Shown piece after piece: positions 42,774-52,388 of a stretch of DNA of 64,000 nt (positions are counted from its first letter, which is position 1; each line of letters starts with the position of its first letter). This DNA comes from Planctomycetota bacterium (GTDB lineage Bacteria; Planctomycetota; UBA11346), in contig BJHQ01000017.1 in NCBI GenBank assembly GCA_014193115.1, positions 48,908-112,907 on the forward strand, in the 5' to 3' direction. The translations under genes and the position numbers were made by a program. The notes under the pieces are model-generated. The model was not told the DNA's origin. It did not search any database and was given only the letters and a program-made list of their open reading frames with translations.

Positions 42774-44222
42774 ATGGCCCTTCAGCTCCACAGCACCCTG
42801 ACCCGGCGCAAGCTGCCCTTCGCGCCCCTCGCCGACGGCAAGGTGGGGATGTATCTGTGCGGTCCCACGGTGTATTCCGATTGCCACATCGGCCACCTGA
42901 TGGGTCCGGTACTGTTCGACGCCGTGGCCCGGTGGTTCGCCGTGCGCGGTTTCCAGGTGCGTTTCGTCAACAACATCACCGACATCGACGACAAGATCAT
43001 CGACAAGGCCAACGCCACTGGCGAACCGTGGCAGGCGATCACCGAGCGCTACACCAACCAATACCTGGAATTGCTCAAGAAACTGCACGTCACGACCATC
43101 ACCGACCATCCCCGGTGCACCGAGTACGTTCCCCAGATGGTCTCGTATATTGAGGATCTGGTGGCGCGTGGTCGGGCCTATGTCGCGGGCGACGGTGTCT
43201 ATTACGACGTGTCGCGCCAAGTCGGCTACGGCAAGTTGTCGGGCCGCCGGCTGGACGAGATGACCGCTGACGCCGGCAAGCTCGATCGCATGGCCGGAGC
43301 CGCCGGCGGCGTCCGCCATCCCGCCGATTTCGCCCTGTGGAAGCTGGCCAAACCCGGTGAGCCGAGCTGGCCCAGCCCGTGGGGCGACGGCCGTCCCGGC
43401 TGGCACATCGAATGCAGCGTGATGTCGCTGCACACCCTCGGCGCGACCTTCGACATCCACGCTGGCGGCGAGGAATTGAAGTTCCCTCACCACGAAAATG
43501 AGATCGCCCAGGGCGAGGCCCACGGCGGTGACTACGCCCGCCACTGGATGCACAACAACCTGGTCCAATACCAGGGCGCGAAGGTCTCGAAGTCCGATCC
43601 GCGGATGTCGGACCCGGCCTTCGCCTTGCAATTTCAGGCCAAGGCGGTGGTCGCAGCCCACGGCCCGGCGGTGGTGCGGTTCCTGCTGCTCAACGGCCAT
43701 TACCGCCGGCCGGTGGATTTCTCGCCCGAGAACATCGGCGCGGTGGCCACCGCCCTCGGCCGGCTGCACCGGGTGGTCGCCGCCGACCTGGAAAAAACCA
43801 GCGATTTGAGCCTCGAAGCGATTCTTGCGATCTTGCTGCCCGATGAGGCCTCCCGCCACCGCGCCGATTTCGTCGCCGCCATGGACGACGATTTCAACAC
43901 CGGCGCGGCCATCGCCGAACTGTTCGGACTGGCCCATCTGCTCGGAAAACTCCCTGCCGATCAGCAACCGGCGGTGCGTACGGTGGTGTGGGGGCTGGGC
44001 CGGCTGATCGGCCTGTTCCAGCCTGGCGACGCCGCGGCCGTGCCTGCTGCGGCCGATGACGATCGCCTGGCCAAGGTCATGTCCCTGGTGCTGGAACTGC
44101 GCGCCTCGGCCCGGGCCAATCGCGACTTCGCCGCCAGCGACCGCATCCGCGACCGCCTGAAAGCCGCCGGGATCGTGGTCAAAGACGGGAAAGACGGTGC
44201 GACCTGGGAGTTCGCGCCCTGA
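42774..44222 (+). CDS. cysS: Cysteinyl-tRNA synthetase
   Basis: 482 residues. Class I motifs are CHIGH (HIGH) and KVSKSD (KMSKS). Zinc ligands: Cys in [10 protein letters not shown], Cys in GWHIECSVM, and His in [13 protein letters not shown]. The length and C-terminal DALR-like helices are normal. It charges tRNA-Cys. A Dus gene follows 16 nt downstream, so the two probably form one transcript. Confidence 0.97.
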   Translation: MALQLHSTLTRRKLPFAPLADGKVGMYLCGPTVYSDCHIGHLMGPVLFDAVARWFAVRGFQVRFVNNITDIDDKIIDKANATGEPWQAITERYTNQYLELLKKLHVTTITDHPRCTEYVPQMVSYIEDLVARGRAYVAGDGVYYDVSRQVGYGKLSGRRLDEMTADAGKLDRMAGAAGGVRHPADFALWKLAKPGEPSWPSPWGDGRPGWHIECSVMSLHTLGATFDIHAGGEELKFPHHENEIAQGEAHGGDYARHWMHNNLVQYQGAKVSKSDPRMSDPAFALQFQAKAVVAAHGPAVVRFLLLNGHYRRPVDFSPENIGAVATALGRLHRVVAADLEKTSDLSLEAILAILLPDEASRHRADFVAAMDDDFNTGAAIAELFGLAHLLGKLPADQQPAVRTVVWGLGRLIGLFQPGDAAAVPAAADDDRLAKVMSLVLELRASARANRDFAASDRIRDRLKAAGIVVKDGKDGATWEFAP

Positions 44223-44238
44223 TCAGGCGCTGGTCGCC

Positions 44239-45333
44239 ATGACCGTCCCCAACCGCTACATCCACCCCCTCTCCATCGGGTCGGTGCGGTTGGAGAACAA
44301 CCTGTGCTTGGCGCCGATGGCCGGGTTCACCAACGTCGCCTTCCGGCTGATCGCCAAGGAAGTCGGCGGCTGCGGGCTGGTTGCGACCGAAATGGTGGCG
44401 GCGCTGGACCGGATGGCACCGACCCAGCAGTTCAAGTTCGGCACCCTGACCGCCAATGTTCCGCAAGAAAAACCCCTGGCGATGCAGGTCTACGGACGCG
44501 AGCCGGAACTCTGCGCCCGGACCGCTGCCGCCCTGGCCGAAGCCGGCGCCGATCTGGTCGATCTCAACTGCGGCTGCCCGGTGCGCAAAGCCAAGCAGTC
44601 GGGCTGCGGCGTCGCCATGATGCGCGAACCGGAGCAGGTCGGCCGGGTGATCGCCGCGATGCGGGCGGCGGTGCCGGCGGCGATCCCGGTGACGATCAAG
44701 ATGCGGTTGGGCTACGACACCGGCAACCGCAATGCGGTCGAGGTCGCCCTGGCGGCGGCCGAGTCCGGCGCCAGCGCGGTCTTCGTCCACGCCCGGACCG
44801 GCGAATCGAAGCACGGCGTGCCAGTGGATCTCAGCGGCCTGGCCGAGGTGAAATCAGCGATCCGTCAGCGTTTTGGCGACAGCCTGCCGGTGGTTGCCAA
44901 CGGCAGCATGGACACCGCCGCCAACATCCGCGCTGCCAAGGACGAGGCCGGCGCCGACGGCTACCAGATCGGCCGCGCCGCCTGCGGCGACCCATGGCTG
45001 TTCCGCAATCTGATGGCCGAACTGACCGGCGGCGAACGCCACGACCCGACCCACGCCGAGCGCCGCGCCCTGCTCGAACGCCACTTCGCTCTGATCCTCG
45101 ACCTGTTTGGCGAGGAACGCGGCGTCCGGGTCATGCGCAAATACACCTTTTTCTACTGCAATGGCCTGCCTGGCGTGCGCCGCTTCCGCGACCGCTTCTG
45201 CCGCATCGCCAACCGCAGCGAATTCGCCGCCCTGGTCGAAGACTTCTTCACCGACCTCGCCCACGGCCGCCACGGCAGCGACCGCGAACACCTGACCTTG
45301 TTCGACCGCGACGAGGAAACCGGCGACGGCTGA
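44239..45333 (+). CDS. dus: tRNA-dihydrouridine synthase (DusB-like)
   Basis: 364 residues. FMN TIM-barrel motifs: LAPMAGFTNVAFR, the catalytic Cys in DLNCGCPVRKAKQSGCG, the VTIKMRLGY strand, HARTGES with its catalytic His region, VVANGSMDTAAN, and QIGRAACGDPWLF. It makes dihydrouridine in tRNA D-loops. In organisms with YrlA-type RNAs Dus enzymes may also modify the tRNA mimic. The downstream helical domain is of normal length. Confidence 0.94.
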   Translation: MTVPNRYIHPLSIGSVRLENNLCLAPMAGFTNVAFRLIAKEVGGCGLVATEMVAALDRMAPTQQFKFGTLTANVPQEKPLAMQVYGREPELCARTAAALAEAGADLVDLNCGCPVRKAKQSGCGVAMMREPEQVGRVIAAMRAAVPAAIPVTIKMRLGYDTGNRNAVEVALAAAESGASAVFVHARTGESKHGVPVDLSGLAEVKSAIRQRFGDSLPVVANGSMDTAANIRAAKDEAGADGYQIGRAACGDPWLFRNLMAELTGGERHDPTHAERRALLERHFALILDLFGEERGVRVMRKYTFFYCNGLPGVRRFRDRFCRIANRSEFAALVEDFFTDLAHGRHGSDREHLTLFDRDEETGDG

Positions 45334-45542
45334 ACCGTTGTCATTCGGTTGGGGGCGTAGTTCGCCCAGATCGAACCAATCTCTGCACCCCTCGGATCCG
45401 AACCATCCGGCGCGGAGCAGATGTGCGGCTACGTCCGCGGCGATGATCGGGGCGGACTTGCGCAGTTGGTGCCGCCCATCGCCGACTGCCAGCATTGGAC
45501 GATACTTGCCTTGAACATTGCTCCTTGGATAAGGGCGGCGAT

Positions 45543-46592
45543 ATGGGTGATAGTCCAGATCCAGCGGTGATCCCTGATTTTCCGCTCATCCCCGCGTCCA
45601 TCGGTGGGTGGCGGATCGGCGAGGTCATCGGCCGCGGCGGCCAAGGGGTGGTCGTACGGGCGGACCGCGAGGCCGCTGGTGGCCAGCAGATCGCCGCGTT
45701 GAAGCTGCAACCGGCGGGCGATCCCCAGGCGGCCGAGCGACTGCTCGCCGAGGTCCAGACGGCGACGGCAGTTCGCGATCAGCACCTGCTGCACGTGATC
45801 GATGCCGGCCGGGAGGGCGCCTGGCTCTACTTGGCCAGCGACCTGATGGCTGGGGATGCGGGTAGTCGGGCAACGGCCTCTGGCGGGCGGTTGGAGGCGC
45901 CCGTCGCCTTGGTGATGATCCAGCAAGCCGCCTCGGGCGTTGGCGCCCTGCATGCCGCCGGATTGGCGCATGGCGACCTGAGCCCTGGGAACCTGCTGCT
46001 CGATGACGCGGGGAAGGTGCGCGTGGGGGATTTCGGTCTGGCCGGGCAGGCGGGCGCCGGGGCCAGTGGAGGCACTCCGGCCTACCTCGCCCCCGAGGTC
46101 GCCCGCGGCGGTCCGCGCACCCCAGCCAGCGACATCTATGGCCTCGGAGCGACGTTGTACCACCTCACCACGGGCCAGCCGCCCTTCCAGGACGAGCACG
46201 CTTGGGCGGTGGTGGCCCGGGTCATCGCCGGTGAAACACCGGATCCTCGTCGGGTGCGTCCTGACCTGAGCCCGTCTTTGCGAGCGATTTGCCTTTGTTC
46301 CATGGCCCGCGATCCGGCCGCACGCTATGCCAACGTTGGGGAACTAGCCGAGGACTGCGCCAGCGTCCTGGCCGGCGAAGGCCCCTGGCGTGCCGGCCGA
46401 CTTCGGGACCGATGGGACAAGGAACCGAGCATTCCAACCGCCCTGCCAGAGGTCTCGGCCCGCGGTTCTGGCAGCGGCTGCAGTGGCAGCGATCGTGGGA
46501 GCGCTGGTGATGGTGACGGTGCTTCGACCGGATGCAGACTCCCACGCCGCCAAAACCGCCCGCGCTGTCGGTACACCCGCAGCCTGGCATGA
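45543..46592 (+). CDS. Hanks-type Ser/Thr protein kinase, frameshifted after the kinase domain
   Basis: The kinase domain at residues 20-275 has a Gly-rich loop GRGGQGVVVRA, Lys in AALKLQ, a catalytic loop HGDLSPGN (Arg and Lys of HRDLKPxN are replaced), DFGLAG and TPAYLAPEV. After about position 46440 the frame becomes low-complexity (GSGSGCSGS) and stops at 46592. In the +1 frame a membrane helix (46468-46520) and a periplasmic domain continue instead. A single-base indel between 46400 and 46470 therefore probably split the protein. Start ATG 45543. Confidence 0.75.
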   Translation: MGDSPDPAVIPDFPLIPASIGGWRIGEVIGRGGQGVVVRADREAAGGQQIAALKLQPAGDPQAAERLLAEVQTATAVRDQHLLHVIDAGREGAWLYLASDLMAGDAGSRATASGGRLEAPVALVMIQQAASGVGALHAAGLAHGDLSPGNLLLDDAGKVRVGDFGLAGQAGAGASGGTPAYLAPEVARGGPRTPASDIYGLGATLYHLTTGQPPFQDEHAWAVVARVIAGETPDPRRVRPDLSPSLRAICLCSMARDPAARYANVGELAEDCASVLAGEGPWRAGRLRDRWDKEPSIPTALPEVSARGSGSGCSGSDRGSAGDGDGASTGCRLPRRQNRPRCRYTRSLA

Positions 46593-47043
46593 CTATGTGC
46601 AGCACTATCCGCAGGGTGTAGCCGTCTGGGAGGCACGAAGCCACGTGGCTCTGGCGGTCGCGGCGGATCGGGTGCGGAGCGAACTGGACGCCGCCGAACG
46701 ATCTGCCGCTGAAGCCCGCTTGGCGGCGGCCCGAACCAAGGTTGCGGCGGTGGTCGTCGCTGAACGGCCCAAGGCGGTGGCCGATCCGACTGCTCCCGCG
46801 GCCGTCGCTGATCCGCAGGCCAGCCGGGGCAACACGGGCGCCTCGGAGCCCGCCGCTTCGTCAGGAAATGCCATCATCACCGCGGATGTGCAGGGAAGGG
46901 CTTCCAGGCCGGGACGCCCTGGACGCACCCAAAGGTGGTCCGCTGCCTGGATGCCGGTCAGACCGATGGCTGGCTGTGGCTGGCCATGGAGTTCGCCGAT
47001 CAGGGCGATGCCGGTAAAATGGCCGCCGCCCATGGTGCCCTGA
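46468..47043 (+). pseudogene. Displaced C-terminal part of the first kinase (membrane helix and periplasmic domain)
   Basis: In this frame VLAAAAVAAIVGALVMVTVL is a membrane helix, followed by AWHDYVQHYPQGVAVWEARSHVAL. The same motif (PWQDYLSRWPEGPAAEEAQKAL) ends the second kinase, so the segment belongs to the first kinase. An Ala-rich helix follows. Sense sequence is lost after about 46900, where the second kinase begins in another frame. Confidence 0.65.
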
Positions 47044-48035
47044 CCGATCGTCAGGCGCTGGGCATCATCCGCGATGCTGCCGCTGGCCTGTCCGCCATCC
47101 ACGCCGCTGGCCTCCTCCATCGCGACCTCAAGCCGTCGAATGTGCTCATCCGCACCTTCGCCGAGGCCGACGGTCGCACCCGGGCCCGGGCCCTGGTAGG
47201 CGACCTTGGATTGGCGCGCATGGTCCAGGGCGATGGCCGGGTGACGCTGACCGGCCAGATCCTTGGAACCCCGGCCTACCTGGCCCCCGAGGTCTTGGCA
47301 GACGCAGCAGCGGCTTCGGTGGCCAGCGATCTGTTCGGCTTGGGTGCAACCCTGTACACGTTGATCACCGGCCGTCCGCCGTACACGGGCGCCTCGCCGT
47401 GGGTGGTGACAGGCCTGGCCATGCACGACCCCTTCCCCGATCCGCGCGAGGCTTCACCCGGCATCGACGACCGGGTGCGTCAGATCATCCTGGCGGCCTG
47501 CGCCCGCGATCCGGCCTGCCGCTACGCTCAGGCAGACCACCTGCGCGAGGATTGCGCCAATGTCCTGGCCGGCCTCGATCCTGAATATGCCGTCGCACTC
47601 CGTCGGCCCAAGTTACGCCCCGCGCCGAAAGAGCCCGCACAAAAAAATATGTTCCGACGACTCGTACCGTCGGGACTGCCGGCTGCGACGGGACGACCGG
47701 ATGCGCCAGCAGCAGGTCTGACGACGGTACCGCAGGAAGGGTATTCGCAGCTCGCCGGCCCAGCACACGGCTTCCATTGGAAGCTCACCAGCGCCGCAGT
47801 GGCGGGATTCGTGATCGGTGCCGGCCTGGTTCTGGCAGCGCAGGAGCCAGCCCGCCAGGCCCGCCAGGCCGCCGATAGCGTGCGTCAGGCCGCCGCCGTC
47901 GATCCTCTCGCAGATCCCAGGCCCTGGCAGGACTATCTGTCGCGCTGGCCCGAAGGTCCCGCGGCAGAAGAAGCGCAGAAAGCCTTGCGGTTGATCCGCG
48001 AGCTGGCGGACAGCCAGGCGACTTTGCGGCGATGA
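46935..48035 (+). pseudogene. Second Ser/Thr kinase lacking its N-lobe
   Basis: Recognisable kinase sequence starts in the middle of the N-lobe (PKVVRCLDAGQTDGWLWLAMEF). The Gly-rich loop and ATP-binding Lys are absent. The C-lobe is intact: HRDLKPSN, DLGLAR in place of DFG, TPAYLAPEV. A membrane helix (WKLTSAAVAGFVIGAGLVLA) and the PWQDYLSRWPEG motif follow. The only plausible start is GTG 46935. Without the N-lobe it cannot be an active kinase; a deletion between tandem kinase genes is the likely cause. Confidence 0.7.
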
Positions 48036-48087
48036 GCTTGAGCACCGGGGTCCCTGACGGATCGGTGGCCAGGAAGTTTTTCAGTGC

Positions 48088-49440
48088 TCAACCAGCCGAG
48101 CACAGCGCCTTGGCGCGTTTGCGGTACGACGATTCGAAGGAGCTCCGGGGCACGGCCATCTTCCGGCGCAGTTCCCCATCTTTGAGAGCTCCGCGGGCGG
48201 CGCCGGGCAGGCGGGTCTCGATCTCGGTCAGCCGGCGTCCTGAGAGTCCACCAAGCAGGCCGGCCAGCGCGCGGTAGTAGCCTTCCTGGCCGGGCACCTT
48301 GCGGCAGCCGGCGAGCAGGGCGGCGACGACCTCGGCGCGGTCGTCGGCGTTCAACTCGGGATGGGTGCCCACCGTTTCGCCCCAGGCGTCGAGGAACGGT
48401 CCCAGGGGCAGCAGCAAGTCAGCGCTTTTTCGCAGGCCCTTCACCGCGCGCAGCGGATAATTGCGGTGGCCCTCCGCCGCCAGCAGGCTGGAATAGAGCC
48501 GCGCCGCACGATGGAAACCTCCGCCAAAACGCGGTTCGCCATGGGCCAGGTCGCCCCAACGCTCGCGGAACGACGCCAGGCGCAGGTCATCGGGCCAGAA
48601 GCTGATCGCCTGATCGACATCGCCGGCATTGTGGGTCACCGACCAGGCGCCCCGCAGCAGGTCCAATTCATCGCCTTTCATCAGCGTTTTCACAGCCCCG
48701 GACTCCCGGGCGAGTTCCTCTTCGATCGCTGATTCGAGAGCCACGGTGGTGGCGGCATCGTTGGCAATGGCCGCGGCGCCCAGCGCGCCGAGCAACACCG
48801 ACAGGTGTTCGCCATCATGCCCGGACAGTGGGCGGCCAGCGACGGTCACCGCTCGGGTCGAGACCCCGGCCACGGTCCAGTGGGCGGCCTGCATCGCGGT
48901 TCCCGCCTGATGGGCCAGCGCCTCCGGAGTCAGGTCGCGCCACAGCACACCGCGGATCTTCCCATCGACATCGGTGGGCACGAAACTTCCGATCGTGGCG
49001 TGGTGGGCAGCCAGGCAAAGCAGGAAGTAATCGCTGCGCTGGCGCTCGAACCGTTCGCGGTGATGGCGTTCGGCGAAGCGCAGAATGCCGAGGAATCCTT
49101 CGGGCTGGGCTGCGGCAGCGGTCCAGTCGGCGGTTCCCTCTGAACCGTCGAACAGGAATGGCGCAGTCGACCGCACCAGATCGAGCAGGGTGGCCGGTGA
49201 AATCCCCGCACTTCCTAAGAACTTCCCCGCTGCGCGGGGCTCCGGCTTCGCCGGGGAGGCCGGCTTTGCCGTCTCAAGTTCTTGTTTGACCGGGGGCTGC
49301 CCGATCGGCTGCCTCCGCTTCGCTACGGCAGGCTGCGGCGACTCTGCGGCCCCGCTGGGGGCCGCCTCGCCCTGCGGGCGGTCGTCCTCGCCCCCGGACG
49401 CGCCATTCGGCGCTCCCCCGCGCAGCCTGCGGCTGCTCAT
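48088..49440 (-). CDS. Hypothetical protein with repeat-derived N terminus
   Basis: 450 residues from ATG 49440, which overlaps the upstream oxidoreductase stop (ATGA). The first 75 residues are Pro/Ala/Lys/Glu-rich and are encoded by the GC hairpin cassette also found at 8.4 kb. The rest is helical (ISPATLLDLVRSTAPFLF, RFAERHHRERFERQRSDYFLLCLAAHHATIGSFV, LRLASFRERWGDLAHGEPRFGG). It has no recognised domain, signal or membrane helix. Co-translation links it to the oxidoreductase. Confidence 0.6.
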   Translation of the reverse strand: MSSRRLRGGAPNGASGGEDDRPQGEAAPSGAAESPQPAVAKRRQPIGQPPVKQELETAKPASPAKPEPRAAGKFLGSAGISPATLLDLVRSTAPFLFDGSEGTADWTAAAAQPEGFLGILRFAERHHRERFERQRSDYFLLCLAAHHATIGSFVPTDVDGKIRGVLWRDLTPEALAHQAGTAMQAAHWTVAGVSTRAVTVAGRPLSGHDGEHLSVLLGALGAAAIANDAATTVALESAIEEELARESGAVKTLMKGDELDLLRGAWSVTHNAGDVDQAISFWPDDLRLASFRERWGDLAHGEPRFGGGFHRAARLYSSLLAAEGHRNYPLRAVKGLRKSADLLLPLGPFLDAWGETVGTHPELNADDRAEVVAALLAGCRKVPGQEGYYRALAGLLGGLSGRRLTEIETRLPGAARGALKDGELRRKMAVPRSSFESSYRKRAKALCSAG

Positions 49441-50891
49441 ACCAAGTCGGCCCGCAGATCGCGGCCGGTCAGAGATCCGACCAGGGCGAAGGCGGCGATC
49501 GACGTGCCGAGAACGCCGGGATGGCCGACGCTCTGGCCGACCAGAAAGACATTGCGCAGATGGTTGCGCATCGACAGCGGCGCGCTGCCAAGCCAACCGA
49601 CATCGTGGCTCAGGCCCATCGCTCCGCCGCCTCGGCTGCGAATATAATCCCGGATGGTCAGCGGGCTCGACGACCACACCCGGCCGATCAGCGGACGCAG
49701 ATGGGGATGATGGAAGCAGACTTGCTCCACCAGACGGTGCTCCCAGTCGCGTTTCCATTCCAGATAGGCCTCTGGACGTTGGCCGAGGCGGCTGTCGCGC
49801 CACGGGGCGGCATCGCCGGCCGGGATCCACACCATGGCCTCCAACGAGGGCAGCTCGCCCGGATCGAAGTCGGCGGGTGCGACGTAATAGAGATCCTCGC
49901 CGGTCGGCAAACGGCTGAACTGGTGGCTCGGGCCGATCCCGGCGTGGGCAGACAATTCGATGAAGACGATCAATGCGCTGGCGCTGTCCGGAGTCTCCGC
50001 GACTTTGCTGATGAAACTCGGACGGAAACCACCGCTGCCGGCCAGGCGGATGACCTCCGCCGGATGGCACGATCCGACCACCGCATCGACCGGATGCTCG
50101 ACCCCGCGCTCATCCACCACCGCGCTGGCGACGCGGTCGGCATGGCGGATGGCGGCGACGCCGTTGCGCAAATGCAGCTCTCCGCCCAGCGAGCGCAGCC
50201 GGGCGATCAGCGGATCGACCAGGCCGGTGCCGCCGTGGCGCACCCGCCAGGCCCCGGCCAAGCCGCTGCCGGCGAAGGTGCAGAACAATGGGAACGGGCA
50301 GTGTTCAGCGCGCTGGGCAAGGATCGATGAGAGCGAGCCGACCAGGCGGGCGCACGGGCCAGTGATGCCGCATTCGGCCAAGACCTCGGCGACGGTGCGC
50401 TGATGGTCCAGCTCAGGCGCCGGCGGCGTGCCTGGCGGCGCCAGGCTGTCGAGCCAGCCATAAGCCACCAGCGTAGCGAACAGGCGCTCGGTGAAGCGGT
50501 CGAGCCCAGCGGCCTGCTCCGGCCACCGGCTGCGCAGGGCGCCAAGGCCGGCTGCGATGCCGGTGGGCACGTCGAGTTCGCCGACCTCCGGGACGCGGAC
50601 CGTAAACTGGCGACGGGTGTCGAGGGGCAGGAACTCGACCTGGTCGAGCACCTGCAATCGGGCAAGAATCCTGCGAAAAATGCCACCTGGCTGCGATCCG
50701 GTGATGAAATGCATGCCGGTGTCGAACCACCGGCGCCCGCGCTTGAAGCGTTGCAGCAGCCCGCCCGGCACCGCGTGCTGTTCGAAGACGGTGACCTTCC
50801 ATCCCGCCTCAGCGAGCAGCACCGCTGAGCACAGTCCGCTCATTCCTGAGCCGATCACTGCGCAGCGCCCGGCTGGCATCGCGGCGCTCAC
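49437..50891 (-). CDS. Carotenoid desaturase / retinol saturase-like FAD oxidoreductase
   Basis: 484 residues. The N-terminal dinucleotide motif IGSGMSGLCSAVLLAEAGWKVTVFEQ is that of the phytoene-desaturase superfamily, followed by PGGLLQRFKRGRRWFDTGMHFI. The C terminus NVFLVGQSVGHPGVLGTSIAAF closes the FAD site. The overall layout matches the RetSat/CrtI-like branch. The substrate may be a polyprenoid. The gene is coupled to the downstream unknown protein. Confidence 0.85.
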   Translation of the reverse strand: MSAAMPAGRCAVIGSGMSGLCSAVLLAEAGWKVTVFEQHAVPGGLLQRFKRGRRWFDTGMHFITGSQPGGIFRRILARLQVLDQVEFLPLDTRRQFTVRVPEVGELDVPTGIAAGLGALRSRWPEQAAGLDRFTERLFATLVAYGWLDSLAPPGTPPAPELDHQRTVAEVLAECGITGPCARLVGSLSSILAQRAEHCPFPLFCTFAGSGLAGAWRVRHGGTGLVDPLIARLRSLGGELHLRNGVAAIRHADRVASAVVDERGVEHPVDAVVGSCHPAEVIRLAGSGGFRPSFISKVAETPDSASALIVFIELSAHAGIGPSHQFSRLPTGEDLYYVAPADFDPGELPSLEAMVWIPAGDAAPWRDSRLGQRPEAYLEWKRDWEHRLVEQVCFHHPHLRPLIGRVWSSSPLTIRDYIRSRGGGAMGLSHDVGWLGSAPLSMRNHLRNVFLVGQSVGHPGVLGTSIAAFALVGSLTGRDLRADLV

Positions 50892-50984
50892 CGCAGGTCC
50901 TTGGCTTCATGCATGGGCCGGACGGTAGACCGTCGCAACCATTCCGCGACCCGGAACCGCCAGCCGATGCACGGAGCCGATCCG

Positions 50985-52268
50985 TCAGCCGGCTGCGAAT
51001 CCCGGATTGGCTGCCGCCAGCAGACGCCGTCCGATCGGTGCGGAGATCTCCGTGACCCGCGCATCGCCCCGCGCCTGCAACTCCCAGGTGCAGTACATGC
51101 CATAGAGATCTTCAGGAGATTTCCGTTCGATACCGACGATGCCGAACAACGCGAAGGTCACCGAGCCGACGCAGCCGACGCCGACGTCCGCTTCCTGGTC
51201 GTCCTTGGCCAGGTAGCGGTAACGGACCAGGCTCATGCTCCGGTCATCGTCGGTCGGCGGCCAGTGCAGGTCGCGGCGATCGATCACGGTGACCTCATCC
51301 GGCGGATGTCCGAACTCCTGGGGATGGCTGAGCCACCGGGCCATCTCGGCGCAGGCCAAGGCCTCTGGCGACGAAGCAGCCGCAGGAATCCGGTCGCCGG
51401 CACCCAGCTCTTCGAGGTAGCTTGCGGCCTTGGACGCGCTCGCCGGGTTCAGGCACGCAGCCGCCAGGACATCGAAGCCATCGCTGCGCCCGAGCCGGGC
51501 CGCGGCCCAGGCCGCTTCCAGACGGACATCGGTTTCCTGATGGGCAAGGGCCTGGTTGAGCAAGGCGCTGCGATCGACGCTGTCGCCCAGGAAGGGCAGC
51601 GCGGCCGCGGCGCTGACCGCCAGGCTGGCGTGCTCCGGATCGGTGTCCGAAATCCAATTGCCGAGCCGCTCGAAGCCGGCCAGGCCGTCGAAGGGATGGA
51701 CCTTCAGCCCGTGCTCACGGCACAGCGTGTTGCAGAAATCCAGGAAAGCGACGCAGCAGAAGCCCTGGGGCAGCGGCTGGCTGAGCACCCCGGCGATCGC
51801 CTCGCGCAACCCGGGGGCATCGGCGGCGATCGAGAACACCACCGACCACATCCAGTCATCGGGCTGCTGGCCGCGCTTGATCATCCCGATCACTGCGGCG
51901 ACCGCTGCTTTGTCCTGGTACATCATCGCGATTTTCGCCGCGCTCACCGGCAGGTTGTCCATCGGCGGGCATTCCATGCCGCCATGGACCGCGATCAGCT
52001 TGGCCAGGGCCGGCACCGCCTTTTCCGCCAGGATCGCGGACACCGCCTGGCCATTCGGTTCCTGGAGCAGCAGCACTGCCGATGTCGCTCCGGGAAAACG
52101 CTGCGGATCATCGGCGATGGCGTGGATGACCTTGGCCAGCGCTTCGGCTTCCTTCGGCGTGCGCACGCCTTCGCTGGCGGCATCGCCGACGGCCTTCGAC
52201 CAGTCGATCCCCGACTTGGCGTAGCGGCCGAGGGCCTGTTCCAGGGCGGTGGCGCGCGAGAAGAACAT
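50985..52268 (-). CDS. HEAT-repeat-like helical protein, unknown function
   Basis: 427 residues of regular helix pairs (AEALAKVIHAIADDPQ, AVPALAKLIAVHGG, AVAAVIGMIKRGQQPDD, ALLNQALAHQETDVRLEAAWAAARLGRSDGFDVLAAACL), the last typical of HEAT/PBS repeats. A C-terminal non-repeat domain of about 120 residues (YRYLAKDDQEADVGVGCVGSVTFALFG) follows. No enzymatic motif. Probably a protein-interaction scaffold. It diverges from the ABC exporter pair. Confidence 0.65.
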   Translation of the reverse strand: MFFSRATALEQALGRYAKSGIDWSKAVGDAASEGVRTPKEAEALAKVIHAIADDPQRFPGATSAVLLLQEPNGQAVSAILAEKAVPALAKLIAVHGGMECPPMDNLPVSAAKIAMMYQDKAAVAAVIGMIKRGQQPDDWMWSVVFSIAADAPGLREAIAGVLSQPLPQGFCCVAFLDFCNTLCREHGLKVHPFDGLAGFERLGNWISDTDPEHASLAVSAAAALPFLGDSVDRSALLNQALAHQETDVRLEAAWAAARLGRSDGFDVLAAACLNPASASKAASYLEELGAGDRIPAAASSPEALACAEMARWLSHPQEFGHPPDEVTVIDRRDLHWPPTDDDRSMSLVRYRYLAKDDQEADVGVGCVGSVTFALFGIVGIERKSPEDLYGMYCTWELQARGDARVTEISAPIGRRLLAAANPGFAAG

Positions 52269-52388
52269 CCGGGCTCCGTGAGCAAGAGTCTGCGGCCGAA
52301 ATTAGCTGCCGCGGCAGCGGTGCCAGTGTCGGGACCAGGCACGATCCCTGCGCCTTGTGACTGCCCGGCTGGGCCATCGACTACGGCC

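Noticed and set aside
45543..47043. Programmed ribosomal frameshift in the kinase
   Set aside because: No slippery heptamer or downstream pseudoknot is evident near 46440, and the adjacent second kinase is also damaged, so decay is simpler.
50901..52388. Long plus-strand frame antisense to the HEAT-repeat protein
   Set aside because: Only the part from 52389 on has ABC-transporter sequence; the upstream part is Arg/Gly-rich antisense sequence.
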